A stretch of DNA of 64,000 nt from an uncultured Desulfobacteraceae bacterium. Lineage in GTDB: Bacteria > Desulfobacterota > Desulfobacteria > Desulfobacterales > UBA5852. The stretch lies in NCBI GenBank assembly GCA_913060875.1, contig CAJXSL010000018.1:36381-100380 (forward strand), in the 5' to 3' direction. Position numbers and translations under genes: made by a program. Positions within the stretch are counted from its first letter, which is position 1. Every line of letters starts with the position of its first letter. The notes under the pieces were generated by a model. It was not told the DNA's origin. It did not search any database and was given only the letters and a program-made list of their open reading frames with translations. Positions 17,826-26,038 of this stretch are shown here, piece by piece.

Positions 17826-18608
17826 ATGCAGGCAGCACAGGTCATTGAACACATCGTCGACTGGTTGACACGCTACTGCGACCAGTCAGGATTGAAAGGC
17901 TTCGTGGTCGGAGTTTCCGGCGGCATCGACTCGGCGGTGACCTCCACCCTGTGCGCCCGCACCGGCAAAACCGTCCTGCTCCTGAACATGCCCATCCGCC
18001 AGGCCCCGGCCCAGATCGATCTGGGCCGGACGCATATCCAGTGGGTCGCGCAAAACTACCCGAACGCCCAGGGGGTGGACGTCAACCTGACCCCGGCCTT
18101 CCAGTCCCTGGAAGACACCTTGCCCCCCGGCATCCAGGACGGGCTGACCATGGCCAACACCCGCTCGCGCCTGCGCATGGCGGCCCTCTATGCCTTTGCC
18201 ACCCACCACCGTCTCCTGGTGGCCGGCACCGGCAACAAGGTGGAAGATTTCGGAGTCGGTTTCTACACCAAGTACGGGGACGGCGGCGTGGATCTGTCCC
18301 CCATCGCGGACTTGATGAAATCCGAAGTTTACGCCCTGGGGGGTGAATTGGGGATTATCGAAGGGATCATGCAGGCCCCGCCCACGGATGGCTTATGGGA
18401 GGACAACCGCACGGATGAAGGCCAGATCGGGGCCAGTTATGCGGAACTGGAATGGGCCATGCGGTTTGCCGACGCCGGCGGGGATGAAGCCGCCCTGGAC
18501 GCCCGCCAGAAAGAAGTCCTGACCATTTTCCGCCGATTCAACCAGGCCAACCGACACAAAATGGAACCGATTCCCGTCTGCCACATCCCGGAAATGCTCA
18601 GAAAATAA
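17826..18608 (+). CDS. nadE: NAD synthetase (ammonia-dependent type)
   Basis: 260 residues from the ATG at 17826, with AAAGGA 9 bases upstream. A TTG nine codons earlier lies against the repeat and is less likely. The PP-loop ATP motif SGGIDSAVTS is near residue 31; GTGNKVEDFGVGFYTKYGDGG gives the NaAD-binding segment. No glutaminase domain is present, so ammonia is the expected nitrogen donor. It performs the last step of NAD synthesis; L-aspartate oxidase of the same pathway is at 26039-27670. Confidence 0.95.
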   Translation: MQAAQVIEHIVDWLTRYCDQSGLKGFVVGVSGGIDSAVTSTLCARTGKTVLLLNMPIRQAPAQIDLGRTHIQWVAQNYPNAQGVDVNLTPAFQSLEDTLPPGIQDGLTMANTRSRLRMAALYAFATHHRLLVAGTGNKVEDFGVGFYTKYGDGGVDLSPIADLMKSEVYALGGELGIIEGIMQAPPTDGLWEDNRTDEGQIGASYAELEWAMRFADAGGDEAALDARQKEVLTIFRRFNQANRHKMEPIPVCHIPEMLRK

Positions 18609-18611
18609 AAA

Positions 18612-18644
18612 CCGGGCGCCAACCTGTCGAGGGTTGACGCCCGG
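18612..18644 (-). terminator. Rho-independent terminator, minus strand
   Basis: CCGGGCGCCAACC (18612-18624) pairs with GGTTGACGCCCGG (18632-18644), one mismatch, 7-base loop. Reading the minus strand, the stem is followed by TTTTTATTTT, so it ends transcripts coming from the KamA-family gene. On the plus strand there is no T-run after nadE. Confidence 0.75.
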
Positions 18645-18661
18645 ATGCCGAGCGATTCAGG

Positions 18662-18714
18662 CTTGTATGAAAAAAGCGCCAAGCTCAAAGCGTCAAGCTG
18701 AAAGGGCGACGCTT
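18662..18714 (-). repeat. Family I tail fragment, inverted
   Basis: GCTTGTATG, GCGCCAAGCTCAAAGCG and TCAAGCTGAAAGGGCGA are the reverse complement of the right-hand tail of the family I copy at 13030-13090. It lies between the terminator and the KamA stop. Confidence 0.65.
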
Positions 18715-18809
18715 CGCGTCGACATCGAAATGCCGAACGTGACCAGGGCGGCAGACATTTTCATGCATGATCAAACTGGCACCAGCCGGCGGCTTCGCAT
18801 GGTTTGCCA

Positions 18810-19883
18810 TCATTCGGGCATGACCGGCCATTGGGTCAGCTTGCCCTGGTAATTGCGCAGCGTGTATTCCTTCTCGTCTTTGCCCATGATGTAGTAATCC
18901 GGCATCAAGGGTATCTTGCCGATATTCGTGGCGATAACGTACATGGGCTGGGCCAGTCCCGTTGTATGGCCGCGGATGGCGTCGCGAATCAACTCGGCGC
19001 CCTTTTCCACCGGCGTGCGGAAATGGTCGATCCCCGGCGCCGGTTCGCAATAGAACACATAGTAGGGACGAATCCGTACGGTCAGCAGTTTCTGGTGCAG
19101 TTCCCGGAACGTCTCCACGTCGTCGTTGATGCCCTTCAGCAGGACGGCCTGGTTACCGACGTTCACGCCGCAGCGCAGCAGGTCGAAAACCGCGTTGGCG
19201 GTCTGGTCGGTGATTTCTTTGGGGTGGTTGCATTGGGTGTTGATCCAGATGGGCACCCGGTGAAACCCGTCCAGTATTTTCTTCAGTCCATCGGTAATCC
19301 GCTGGGGCAGGACGATGGGCGTACGGGTCCCGAAGCGGATCATCTGGAGATGCGGAATCTCCCGCAACTTCCGGATCAGGTATTCAATCTTGTCATCGGC
19401 CAGGATGAAAGGATCCCCGCCGGTAATGAGAACGTCGCGAATCTCCTCGTGGGACTGAATCCATGCCAGGCCCTCATCCACATCCATGCGCAGTTTGAGT
19501 TCGCGGTCCACCACGGCCTCTTTGCGGAAACAGTGCCGGCAATAGTTGGCACAGACATCCGTCACCGTGAAGGCTACGCGGTCGCGATACTGGCGGGCGA
19601 TGCTGTCCGGCCGCACTTCATCGGTATCGCGGTTTTCTTTCCAGATCAGATAGTTTTCAACTCCGAACTTGTTCTGCCGCTCCTTCAGTGAGGGAATCAC
19701 CTGCCGGCGGATCGGGCAGGCGGGATCATCGGGGTCCATCAGGCTGGCAAAGTAGGGCGTCGTTCCCCACTTGGTCTTCATCGAGGTGATGGCCTCTTCT
19801 TCTTCCGGGGTGACATGGATATGCTGCTTGAGCCTGTCCAGCGTATCCACGAAGTTATGCAGTTGGTCCTGCCATTTTTCCAT
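18810..19883 (-). CDS. KamA-family radical SAM aminomutase
   Basis: 357 residues; ATG at 19883 with AGGAGG upstream. The [4Fe-4S] triad is CANYCRHC (Cys111, 115, 118); the PLP lysine is Lys323 in GKIPLMP. These enzymes shift an amino group from carbon 2 to carbon 3. Known lysine 2,3-aminomutase uses two aspartates for the substrate side chain; aligning by eye, here they become Glu280 (FYCEPAPG) and Ala318 (VIATN), so lysine may not be the substrate. The next gene upstream is a glutamine-synthetase-like enzyme, 58 bases away on the same strand. Confidence 0.88.
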   Translation of the reverse strand: MEKWQDQLHNFVDTLDRLKQHIHVTPEEEEAITSMKTKWGTTPYFASLMDPDDPACPIRRQVIPSLKERQNKFGVENYLIWKENRDTDEVRPDSIARQYRDRVAFTVTDVCANYCRHCFRKEAVVDRELKLRMDVDEGLAWIQSHEEIRDVLITGGDPFILADDKIEYLIRKLREIPHLQMIRFGTRTPIVLPQRITDGLKKILDGFHRVPIWINTQCNHPKEITDQTANAVFDLLRCGVNVGNQAVLLKGINDDVETFRELHQKLLTVRIRPYYVFYCEPAPGIDHFRTPVEKGAELIRDAIRGHTTGLAQPMYVIATNIGKIPLMPDYYIMGKDEKEYTLRNYQGKLTQWPVMPE

Positions 19884-19941
19884 GAATCGATGCCTCCTGT
19901 AAGCAGTGTCGGTATAATGCGCCGGGGATATTCCCAGGCGT

Positions 19942-21255
19942 TTAATTCCCCAAGTATCTTTTGTGCTCCCGGGGCGTCACGTGGGTGCGGTGCTCCTCCC
20001 ATTCAGCCATTTTGAGGGCCATGTAATTCTCGTAGATCCGGTCCCCGAGAATTTCCGGCAGCAGTTTGCTGCGCTCGGCCTCCACAAGGGCCTCGAAAAG
20101 GGATTTGGGCAGCAGGCGCCGGTCCCAAACCCGGCGGGTCTGTTTACGATCATAGGTACTGCCGCGATCCGGTTTGCCGCAATCAAGCTTTTCCTCGATA
20201 CCCCGCAGCCCCGTGGCAATCAGCGTGGCCATCTGCAGATAGGGATTGCCGGAAGGATCCGGGTTGCGCAGTTCGATGCGGGTGGCCTGGGGGCTGGTGG
20301 AATAGGGCACGCGGACCATCGAGCTGCGGTTGCGCAGCCCCCAGCCCCGGATGACGGGGGCTTCCCGCTCCAGCACATAGGCTTTGTAGGAATTGAGCGT
20401 CGAGGCCATGATCAGCGACGTCTCCCGTCCGTATTTCAGGATCCCGCCGATAAAATGCCGGGCTGTCGTGCTCAAATGGTGGTCCTGGTCGGCGTCATAG
20501 AACAAATTGGTGCCCTCCCGGTCGGTCATGGACAAATGGATGTGGAAGGCACTGCGGTTGTAATGATCGAAAGGTTTGGGCATGAACGTGGCATAATAGC
20601 CAAATTCCCGTGCCACCTGATGGGTCACGTGGTTGAAAATAACGGTACGGTCGGCCGCATCGAGGGGCGTTGCCGGCACCAGGTTGATTTCATGCTGGGA
20701 CGGCGTGACTTCGTGATGGGCTTTTTCAAATTCGATGCCGCTTTCCGCCAGAATGTTAATGATGCGATTACGGACCATCTCCCCTTTATCATGGGGGGTG
20801 GCCACAAAATAGCCCGCCTGGTCGGAATGGCCTTTATCGCCGAATTCTTCACCGGTCAGCAGGAAAAATTCATGCTCGGGGCCCAGGAGAAACCGGAACC
20901 CATAGTCGGATTCGGCCCGGTCAACCACCTTTTCCAAAACCGCCCGGGGGTCGGCGGCGGCACGCACGCCGCGTTCATTGTAGATCCGACCGATAAAGCA
21001 GCCCAGGCTCTCGTCCTCAAACGTCAGCATCCGAAGCGTCTCCGGATCCGGAAACAACTGGCGATCGCTGCTGTCCACCCGTGCCATCCCGGCAATGGAT
21101 GAGCCGTCAAAGCCGATGCCGTCGCGGATGATGCGGTGAATGTGGTCCGGGTTCACGGGCAGGCTCATGAGCCGGCCGTTTAAATCCGTAAAAAAAATCT
21201 TGGTGGCGTCCCGTGTTTTGAGCTGATCTTGAATGGCCTCAACATCCATACTCAC
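19942..21255 (-). CDS. Glutamine synthetase-like ligase with altered substrate pocket
   Basis: 437 residues; GTG start at 21255 (AAGGA 7 bases upstream), with an in-frame ATG at 21249 as alternative. Type I glutamine synthetase fold: GPEHEFF (metal Glu127, Glu129), HHEVTPSQHE (Glu182, Glu189), FMPKPF, catalytic-site His238, NRSSMVRVP and ELRNPDPSGNPYL. Two glutamate-contacting positions differ from the classic enzyme: the Arg of NSYKRL is Ala292 (NSYKAYV) and the Gly of NGSGMH is Arg234 (NRSAFHIH). The protein therefore probably amidates or ligates something other than plain glutamate. It is likely co-transcribed with the KamA-family gene. Confidence 0.88.
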   Translation of the reverse strand: MSMDVEAIQDQLKTRDATKIFFTDLNGRLMSLPVNPDHIHRIIRDGIGFDGSSIAGMARVDSSDRQLFPDPETLRMLTFEDESLGCFIGRIYNERGVRAAADPRAVLEKVVDRAESDYGFRFLLGPEHEFFLLTGEEFGDKGHSDQAGYFVATPHDKGEMVRNRIINILAESGIEFEKAHHEVTPSQHEINLVPATPLDAADRTVIFNHVTHQVAREFGYYATFMPKPFDHYNRSAFHIHLSMTDREGTNLFYDADQDHHLSTTARHFIGGILKYGRETSLIMASTLNSYKAYVLEREAPVIRGWGLRNRSSMVRVPYSTSPQATRIELRNPDPSGNPYLQMATLIATGLRGIEEKLDCGKPDRGSTYDRKQTRRVWDRRLLPKSLFEALVEAERSKLLPEILGDRIYENYMALKMAEWEEHRTHVTPREHKRYLGN

Positions 21256-21586
21256 AATCCATTCCTTTCCACTTTCGTTGTCCGATCCTCATTTCAGTGG
21301 TCCCATCTCTCCCAGGGCGAGCAATCGTCGTTCCGCCCCGGCAAATGAAAGCCTCTGTTCAGCAAACACCGTTAGTTTGACTAACATCCCGCCATACCAA
21401 CCACCTTGGTAAATTGCAACTTGAAACCCCCGTTATTTTCTCCTTTCCATCGGCGACCGTGCAAACAAGGGGACGATTGACATCGCGGACCAGATCCGTT
21501 AGGGTCTTTTCCGCGATGGATGGTGGCAGATCACTAGCCGCCGGCGCCGATCGCGCTCATCACCCCTCAACCTTCGGGATGTTGCC
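21256..21586. other. Divergent intergenic region with a palindrome
   Basis: 331 bp between the glutamine-synthetase-like gene (minus) and the hydantoinase-like gene (plus). It holds a perfect 15-bp palindrome GTTAGTTTGACTAAC at 21371-21385, a plausible operator. No clear -35/-10 pair was found on either strand. Confidence 0.5.
21371..21385. promoter_or_regulatory. Candidate operator palindrome GTTAGT-TTG-ACTAAC
   Basis: Six-base arms match perfectly around a 3-base centre, about 115 bases before the glutamine-synthetase-like start and 200 before the hydantoinase-like start. The regulator is unknown; the arm pattern resembles sites of TetR- or MarR-type repressors in general. Confidence 0.4.
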
Positions 21587-23266
21587 ATGATCATTGGACT
21601 TGATGTCGGTGGCACCCACGCCGACGTTGTGCTGCTGGGAAACGAAGGCGTCATCAACGAAATCAAGGTCCCGACGGATCCTGAGAATCTCTTCCAGACC
21701 GTTTTATCGGCCCTCGACCAGATCACCGCCGACATCGATGCGGCTAAAATTCTCCGCATGGTCATGAGTACGACCCTGACCACCAACGCCATTATCCAGA
21801 ACAAGCTCCCGGCGGTGGGCATGGTCGTCTCGAGCGGACCGGGTATCGATCCCCGTTTTTATCGTACGAATGACCACTTCGAATGCCTTTCGGGATCCAT
21901 CGATCACCGGGGCCGGGAAGTCGATCCGGTTCAGTTTGACGAGATTGAACGCATCATAGCGAAATTCAAGGCCGCCGGCATCCGCCACGTGGGGGTCGTG
22001 ACCAAATTCTCCGTTCGCAACGCCGAACAGGAGATGACCATCGCGGAACAGCTCAAGGGCCACTTTGAAAAAGTTTTTCTCGGTCATCGCATTTCCGGTA
22101 ATTTGAGCTTTCCGCGCCGGATTGCCACCACCTACCTAAACGCAGCGGTCTACCCCATTCACCGGGAGTTTTTCGAGGCGGTCAATAATTCCCTGACCCG
22201 CAAGGGGTTGAAGGTGCCCATCCGCATCCTGAAAGCGGATGGCGGCAATATGAATTTCGAGGCCTCTATCGACTACCCGGCCCAGACCATATTTTCCGGT
22301 CCGGCCGCCAGCGTAATGGGCTCCATTGCCTTCGGGCCCGAAAACGGCGACACCCTGGTACTGGATATCGGCGGAACGACCACCGATATGGCCGTGCTGG
22401 TGGATCAGGTCCCCCTGCTCGATCCCCAGGGCGTGGAACTGGGCGGCTACAAGACCCTCATCCGATCGCTTAAAACCCATTCCATCGGGATTGGGGGAGA
22501 CAGCGCCGTGCGGATCGCAAACGGCCGCATTCAGGTTGGTCCCGATCGCAATGGTCCGGCCCTGGCCCACGGCGGTCCGTCACCGACCCCCACCGATGCG
22601 CTGGTCATCATGGGCAAAACGCGCATGGGCTCCCGCGAAAGGGCTGAAAAGGGGTTTGCCCCAATTGCCGCGCAGTTGGGCCTTTCGCTGGAGGAAGCCG
22701 CCTTCCGCGTTTTCGACCACACCTGCCGGCAGATTCTGGATGAAGCCGAACGCATGGTCACCCGTATCAACCAGCAGCCGGTGTACACCGTGCATGAGAT
22801 GCAGGAAGGCTACCAGGTCCGGCCGGAAACGATTTTGGTTCTGGGAGGGCCAGCACCCCTGTTTGCCGAACACCTGGAGGCCTTGTCACACCACAAGGTG
22901 GGCGTGGTGCCGCGCTGGACCGTGGCCAATGCCATCGGCGCCGCCCTGGCCCGCACCACCTGCGAAGTGAATTTGTATGCCGATACGGAGCAGCAAGTCG
23001 CCTCCGCACCAGAGGAAGATTTCTCGGAACGCGTCGACCGCTCCTTTGATCGGGCCAAGGCCCGCCAAATGGCGCTGGACCTGTTGAAAAACAAAGCGCT
23101 GGCACGCGGGGCCAATGCCGAGTATCTTGAGATGGAGGTCACCGAAGATCTCCAGTTCAACATGGTCAGGGGGTTCCACACCACCGGTCGCAACATCCGC
23201 ATCCGGGCGCAAGTCCAGCCCGGACTGATTCATGGCTACGATCCGGTGGCCGGCCGACTGATGTAG
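21587..23266 (+). CDS. Hydantoinase/oxoprolinase family protein (HyuA-like)
   Basis: 559 residues, shorter than the roughly 700 of full HyuA. Actin-like ATPase fold: first phosphate loop GLDVGGTHADVVLLG at residues 4-18, second DIGGTTTDMAVL near 262. N-terminal Hydant_A_N region, then Hydantoinase_A, with a ribonuclease-H-like second half. Relatives hydrolyse hydantoins or 5-oxoproline with ATP, or carboxylate ketones; no B subunit (HyuB) is adjacent. The C-terminal 60 residues after PEEDFSERV are not recognised. The substrate remains open. Confidence 0.88.
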   Translation: MIIGLDVGGTHADVVLLGNEGVINEIKVPTDPENLFQTVLSALDQITADIDAAKILRMVMSTTLTTNAIIQNKLPAVGMVVSSGPGIDPRFYRTNDHFECLSGSIDHRGREVDPVQFDEIERIIAKFKAAGIRHVGVVTKFSVRNAEQEMTIAEQLKGHFEKVFLGHRISGNLSFPRRIATTYLNAAVYPIHREFFEAVNNSLTRKGLKVPIRILKADGGNMNFEASIDYPAQTIFSGPAASVMGSIAFGPENGDTLVLDIGGTTTDMAVLVDQVPLLDPQGVELGGYKTLIRSLKTHSIGIGGDSAVRIANGRIQVGPDRNGPALAHGGPSPTPTDALVIMGKTRMGSRERAEKGFAPIAAQLGLSLEEAAFRVFDHTCRQILDEAERMVTRINQQPVYTVHEMQEGYQVRPETILVLGGPAPLFAEHLEALSHHKVGVVPRWTVANAIGAALARTTCEVNLYADTEQQVASAPEEDFSERVDRSFDRAKARQMALDLLKNKALARGANAEYLEMEVTEDLQFNMVRGFHTTGRNIRIRAQVQPGLIHGYDPVAGRLM

Positions 23267-23436
23267 CCGGGCTCCCGGGATGATTGCAGGGCCCGCTTTC
23301 GTTTTAGCCGCTTGCCAAACCCTGTTCCTGTGCCCATACTGGGATGTCGCCGGAAATCCGGCCGGTCGCCTCTTCACACGAATCCGACACCATCCGGGCA
23401 ACAGGCCCGGGGTGACGGCCCACGATAGGAAACCAC

Positions 23437-24753
23437 ATGCTGAAGGCCAAACATAAAACCGGGTTGGTTTTTTTCCCCGCTTTTGACTGGGCGATCGATC
23501 CCACTCATCCGGAACGGGAGGAACGCCTGCTCTACACCCAGGACCAGGTGATCGAAGAGGGGCTGCTGGACATCGATGGCATCGTGGAACTGAAGCCGGA
23601 CCTGGTGAACGTCCCCGACGTCCAGCGGGTGCATTTTTGCGTGCCCAACCCCCTGACCGTCATGACGGAATCCCACTTCATCAGTGCCGGCGGAGCCAAA
23701 ACCATCGGCTGTGCGGTCATGGAGAAACAGATCGAAAAAGGGTTTGCCCTGGTCCGCCCCCCCGGCCACCATGCCATGCGGGTGGTCCACGGCGCGCGCG
23801 GGTTCTGCAATGTCAACATCGAAGCCATCATGATCGAGCACCTGCGACAGACTTACGGGGTCAACCGGGTGGCCATCGTGGACACGGATTGCCATCACGG
23901 CGACGGGACCCAGGATGTCTACTGGCACGATCCCGACACCCTGTTTATTTCGATTCACCAGGACGGCCGGACCCTCTATCCGGGTACCGGTTTTCCCAAT
24001 GAACTCGGCGGTCCCAACGCCATCGGGACCACCCTGAACATCCCCCTGCCCCCCAACACCTCGGAGGAGGGCTTTCTTTACACCATCCGCAACGTCGTGC
24101 TGCCGATCCTGGAAGATTTCCAACCGGATCTCATCGTCAACTCCGCCGGGCAGGACAATCATTTTTCCGACCCCATTACCAATATGAATTTCACCGCCCG
24201 CGGCTATGCCGAACTGACGGAACTGCTGAATGCCGATATCGCCGTCCTGGAAGGGGGCTACGCCATCGAGGGCGCCCTGCCCTATGTGAACCTGGGAATC
24301 ATTCTGGCCATGGCCGGCATCGACTACAGCCAGGTGCGCGAGCCCACCTACAACCCGGACCGCCTGCGCCAATCCAAGGATGTCACAGGCATCATCGAAC
24401 GCGTCGGCGAACTGGTGCTGACCTATTGGCAGCAGCGCGGCGCCATCCAGGACCAGGTCCGCCAGAAACGCAACTGCGGCCAGCGCTCCCGTCAGTTGTT
24501 CTACGACACCGACGGCATCACCGAAAGCCAGAAGGAAACGATCCAGATTTGCGATGAATGCGGCGGCGCCTGGCGCATCGATTCGACGTCCGACCGCGGC
24601 CGGCATATCCTCGCCATCCACATTCCCCGCCGCGCCTGTCCGAAGTGTCAGAAAAAGGGGCAGGAATGGTTCACGGAGGCGGATGGCAAGGTCTTTGACC
24701 TGATTGCCCTGCAGGATCAAAGTACGGACACCTACAGCGTGCGTCCGGCTTGA
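23437..24753 (+). CDS. Histone deacetylase family amidohydrolase with C-terminal zinc ribbon
   Basis: 438 residues. Arginase-fold deacetylase domain (about 8-320): HPEREERL, RPPGHHAM, zinc-binding DTDCHHGDGTQDVYW, and SAGQDNH in place of the usual SAGFDAH. Bacterial members deacetylate polyamines, acetoin-metabolism enzymes or other acetyl amides. Past residue about 360 there is a four-cysteine knuckle pair, CDECGG and CPKCQKKG about 30 residues apart, which looks like a zinc ribbon and is not usual in this family. The stop codon overlaps a possible TTG start of the next gene. Confidence 0.88.
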   Translation: MLKAKHKTGLVFFPAFDWAIDPTHPEREERLLYTQDQVIEEGLLDIDGIVELKPDLVNVPDVQRVHFCVPNPLTVMTESHFISAGGAKTIGCAVMEKQIEKGFALVRPPGHHAMRVVHGARGFCNVNIEAIMIEHLRQTYGVNRVAIVDTDCHHGDGTQDVYWHDPDTLFISIHQDGRTLYPGTGFPNELGGPNAIGTTLNIPLPPNTSEEGFLYTIRNVVLPILEDFQPDLIVNSAGQDNHFSDPITNMNFTARGYAELTELLNADIAVLEGGYAIEGALPYVNLGIILAMAGIDYSQVREPTYNPDRLRQSKDVTGIIERVGELVLTYWQQRGAIQDQVRQKRNCGQRSRQLFYDTDGITESQKETIQICDECGGAWRIDSTSDRGRHILAIHIPRRACPKCQKKGQEWFTEADGKVFDLIALQDQSTDTYSVRPA

Positions 24754-24794
24754 CCGCCCCGTCAGGACACCCGCCCCGGCCTGTGAAATCCCCC

Positions 24795-25712
24795 ATGCCC
24801 ATGCGCCAACGCCATATCAACATCCAGCTGTTGCTCCGTTCCCGCCTTATGGGGGCCTTGCGCGCCTTTTTCGCGGCCGCCGACTATCTCGAAGTCGAAA
24901 CCCCGATTCGCATCCCCGCCCCGGCGCCGGAGGCCCATATCGACCCGGAACCGGCCGGGGACCAGTTCCTGCAGACCTCTCCCGAACTGTGCATGAAGCG
25001 TCTCCTGGCCGCCGGGTACCCCCGCCTGTACCAGATCTGCCGCTGTTTCCGCCGGGGGGAACGCGGCCGCCGCCACCTGCCGGAGTTCACCCTGCTGGAA
25101 TGGTATACGGCCCGGCGGGATTACCGTGACATGATGGCCCAGACCGAGGCCCTTATAAAGCATGCGGCGCATGCCCTGGCATACGGCAACACTCTGGCCT
25201 ACCAGGGGAAAGCCATCGACCTCGAAAAGCCCTTCCAGCGCATGACGGTGGACGAGGCTTTCCAGACCTATGCGGACACCACCGCCGAGGAAGCCCTGGC
25301 CCGGGGACGTTTCGACGAGATCATCGGCATCACCATCGAACCCCATCTCGGCTGGGAGCGGCCCCTCTTCCTCTTTGACTACCCGGCCGAATGCGCGGCC
25401 CTGGCGCGGTTGAAGCCGGACCGACCTGACCGGGCGGAGCGTTTTGAGCTCTATATCGGGGGCATCGAATTGTGCAACGGGTTCAGTGAATTGAACGACG
25501 CGGAGGAGCAGCGCCATCGTTTCAAAACTGAGTTGGAGACGCGCCAGAAGGCCGGACGTCCAACCACCCCTCTGCCGGAACGCTTTCTGGAGGCGCTGGA
25601 CCAAATGCCTCCCGCCACCGGCAACGCCCTGGGCGTCGATCGCCTGGTCATGCTCTTCGCCGACACCCTGGCCATCGACGACGTCACCGCCTTTGTCCCC
25701 GAGGAACTCTGA
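24795..25712 (+). CDS. epmA: Elongation factor P lysyl-lysine ligase EpmA (GenX/PoxA)
   Basis: 305 residues from the ATG at 24795; a TTG at 24750 overlapping the previous stop is an alternative start. No good binding site marks either. It is a class II lysyl-tRNA-synthetase-like catalytic domain without the anticodon-binding part: FLEVETP-like YLEVETPI, motif 2 CRCFRRGERGRRHLPEFTLLE, motif 3 GNALGVDRLVML. EpmA attaches beta-lysine to EF-P, made by the aminomutase EpmB. efp and a typical epmB are not next to it; a KamA-family gene lies 5 kb away. Confidence 0.9.
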   Translation: MPMRQRHINIQLLLRSRLMGALRAFFAAADYLEVETPIRIPAPAPEAHIDPEPAGDQFLQTSPELCMKRLLAAGYPRLYQICRCFRRGERGRRHLPEFTLLEWYTARRDYRDMMAQTEALIKHAAHALAYGNTLAYQGKAIDLEKPFQRMTVDEAFQTYADTTAEEALARGRFDEIIGITIEPHLGWERPLFLFDYPAECAALARLKPDRPDRAERFELYIGGIELCNGFSELNDAEEQRHRFKTELETRQKAGRPTTPLPERFLEALDQMPPATGNALGVDRLVMLFADTLAIDDVTAFVPEEL

Positions 25713-26038
25713 CGGGTTCGCAAATCAATTCCTCCAGTTTTTGCGTTTTCAAGAAGGCCATTTAACGCCGTATGGAAACGTATCCGTCAGGCAAAATAAG
25801 TACCTATGATGGTTTGAGGCGTGGGAAGGAAGAACTTCAAGAGGCGTCGACGGCAATCGATTTTCACTTCTCCAGGGATGGAGGCATCAAACGATTGTCT
25901 GGGTCAGAAATGAGGATTTTTAGTTCTGGTCAAGGCCGCACAAGGGGTTGCAGTGAGGCGTATTCATATACGCCGCAGCCGCTAAACCCGCGGAGAACGC
26001 TGACCAGGACAGAAAAGACCATTTCTGACGCAGACAAT
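25713..26038. other. Intergenic region between epmA and nadB ends
   Basis: 326 bp between convergent genes. The right 143 bp are a family III hairpin element (25895-26037). The left part (25713-25894) shows no gene; short open frames there lack coding character. Confidence 0.5.
25895..26037. repeat. Family III hairpin element, copy C
   Basis: Terminal repeats TTGTCTGGGTCAGAAATG (25895-25912) and CATTTCTGACGCAGACAA (26020-26037) match at 17 of 18 bases. The inverted pairing continues inward with GGATTTTTAGTTCTGGTC against GACCAGGACAGAAAAGACC. The central stem is GGCGTAT (25957-25963)/ATACGCC (25968-25974). The right end touches the nadB stop codon (26039-26041). Confidence 0.85.
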
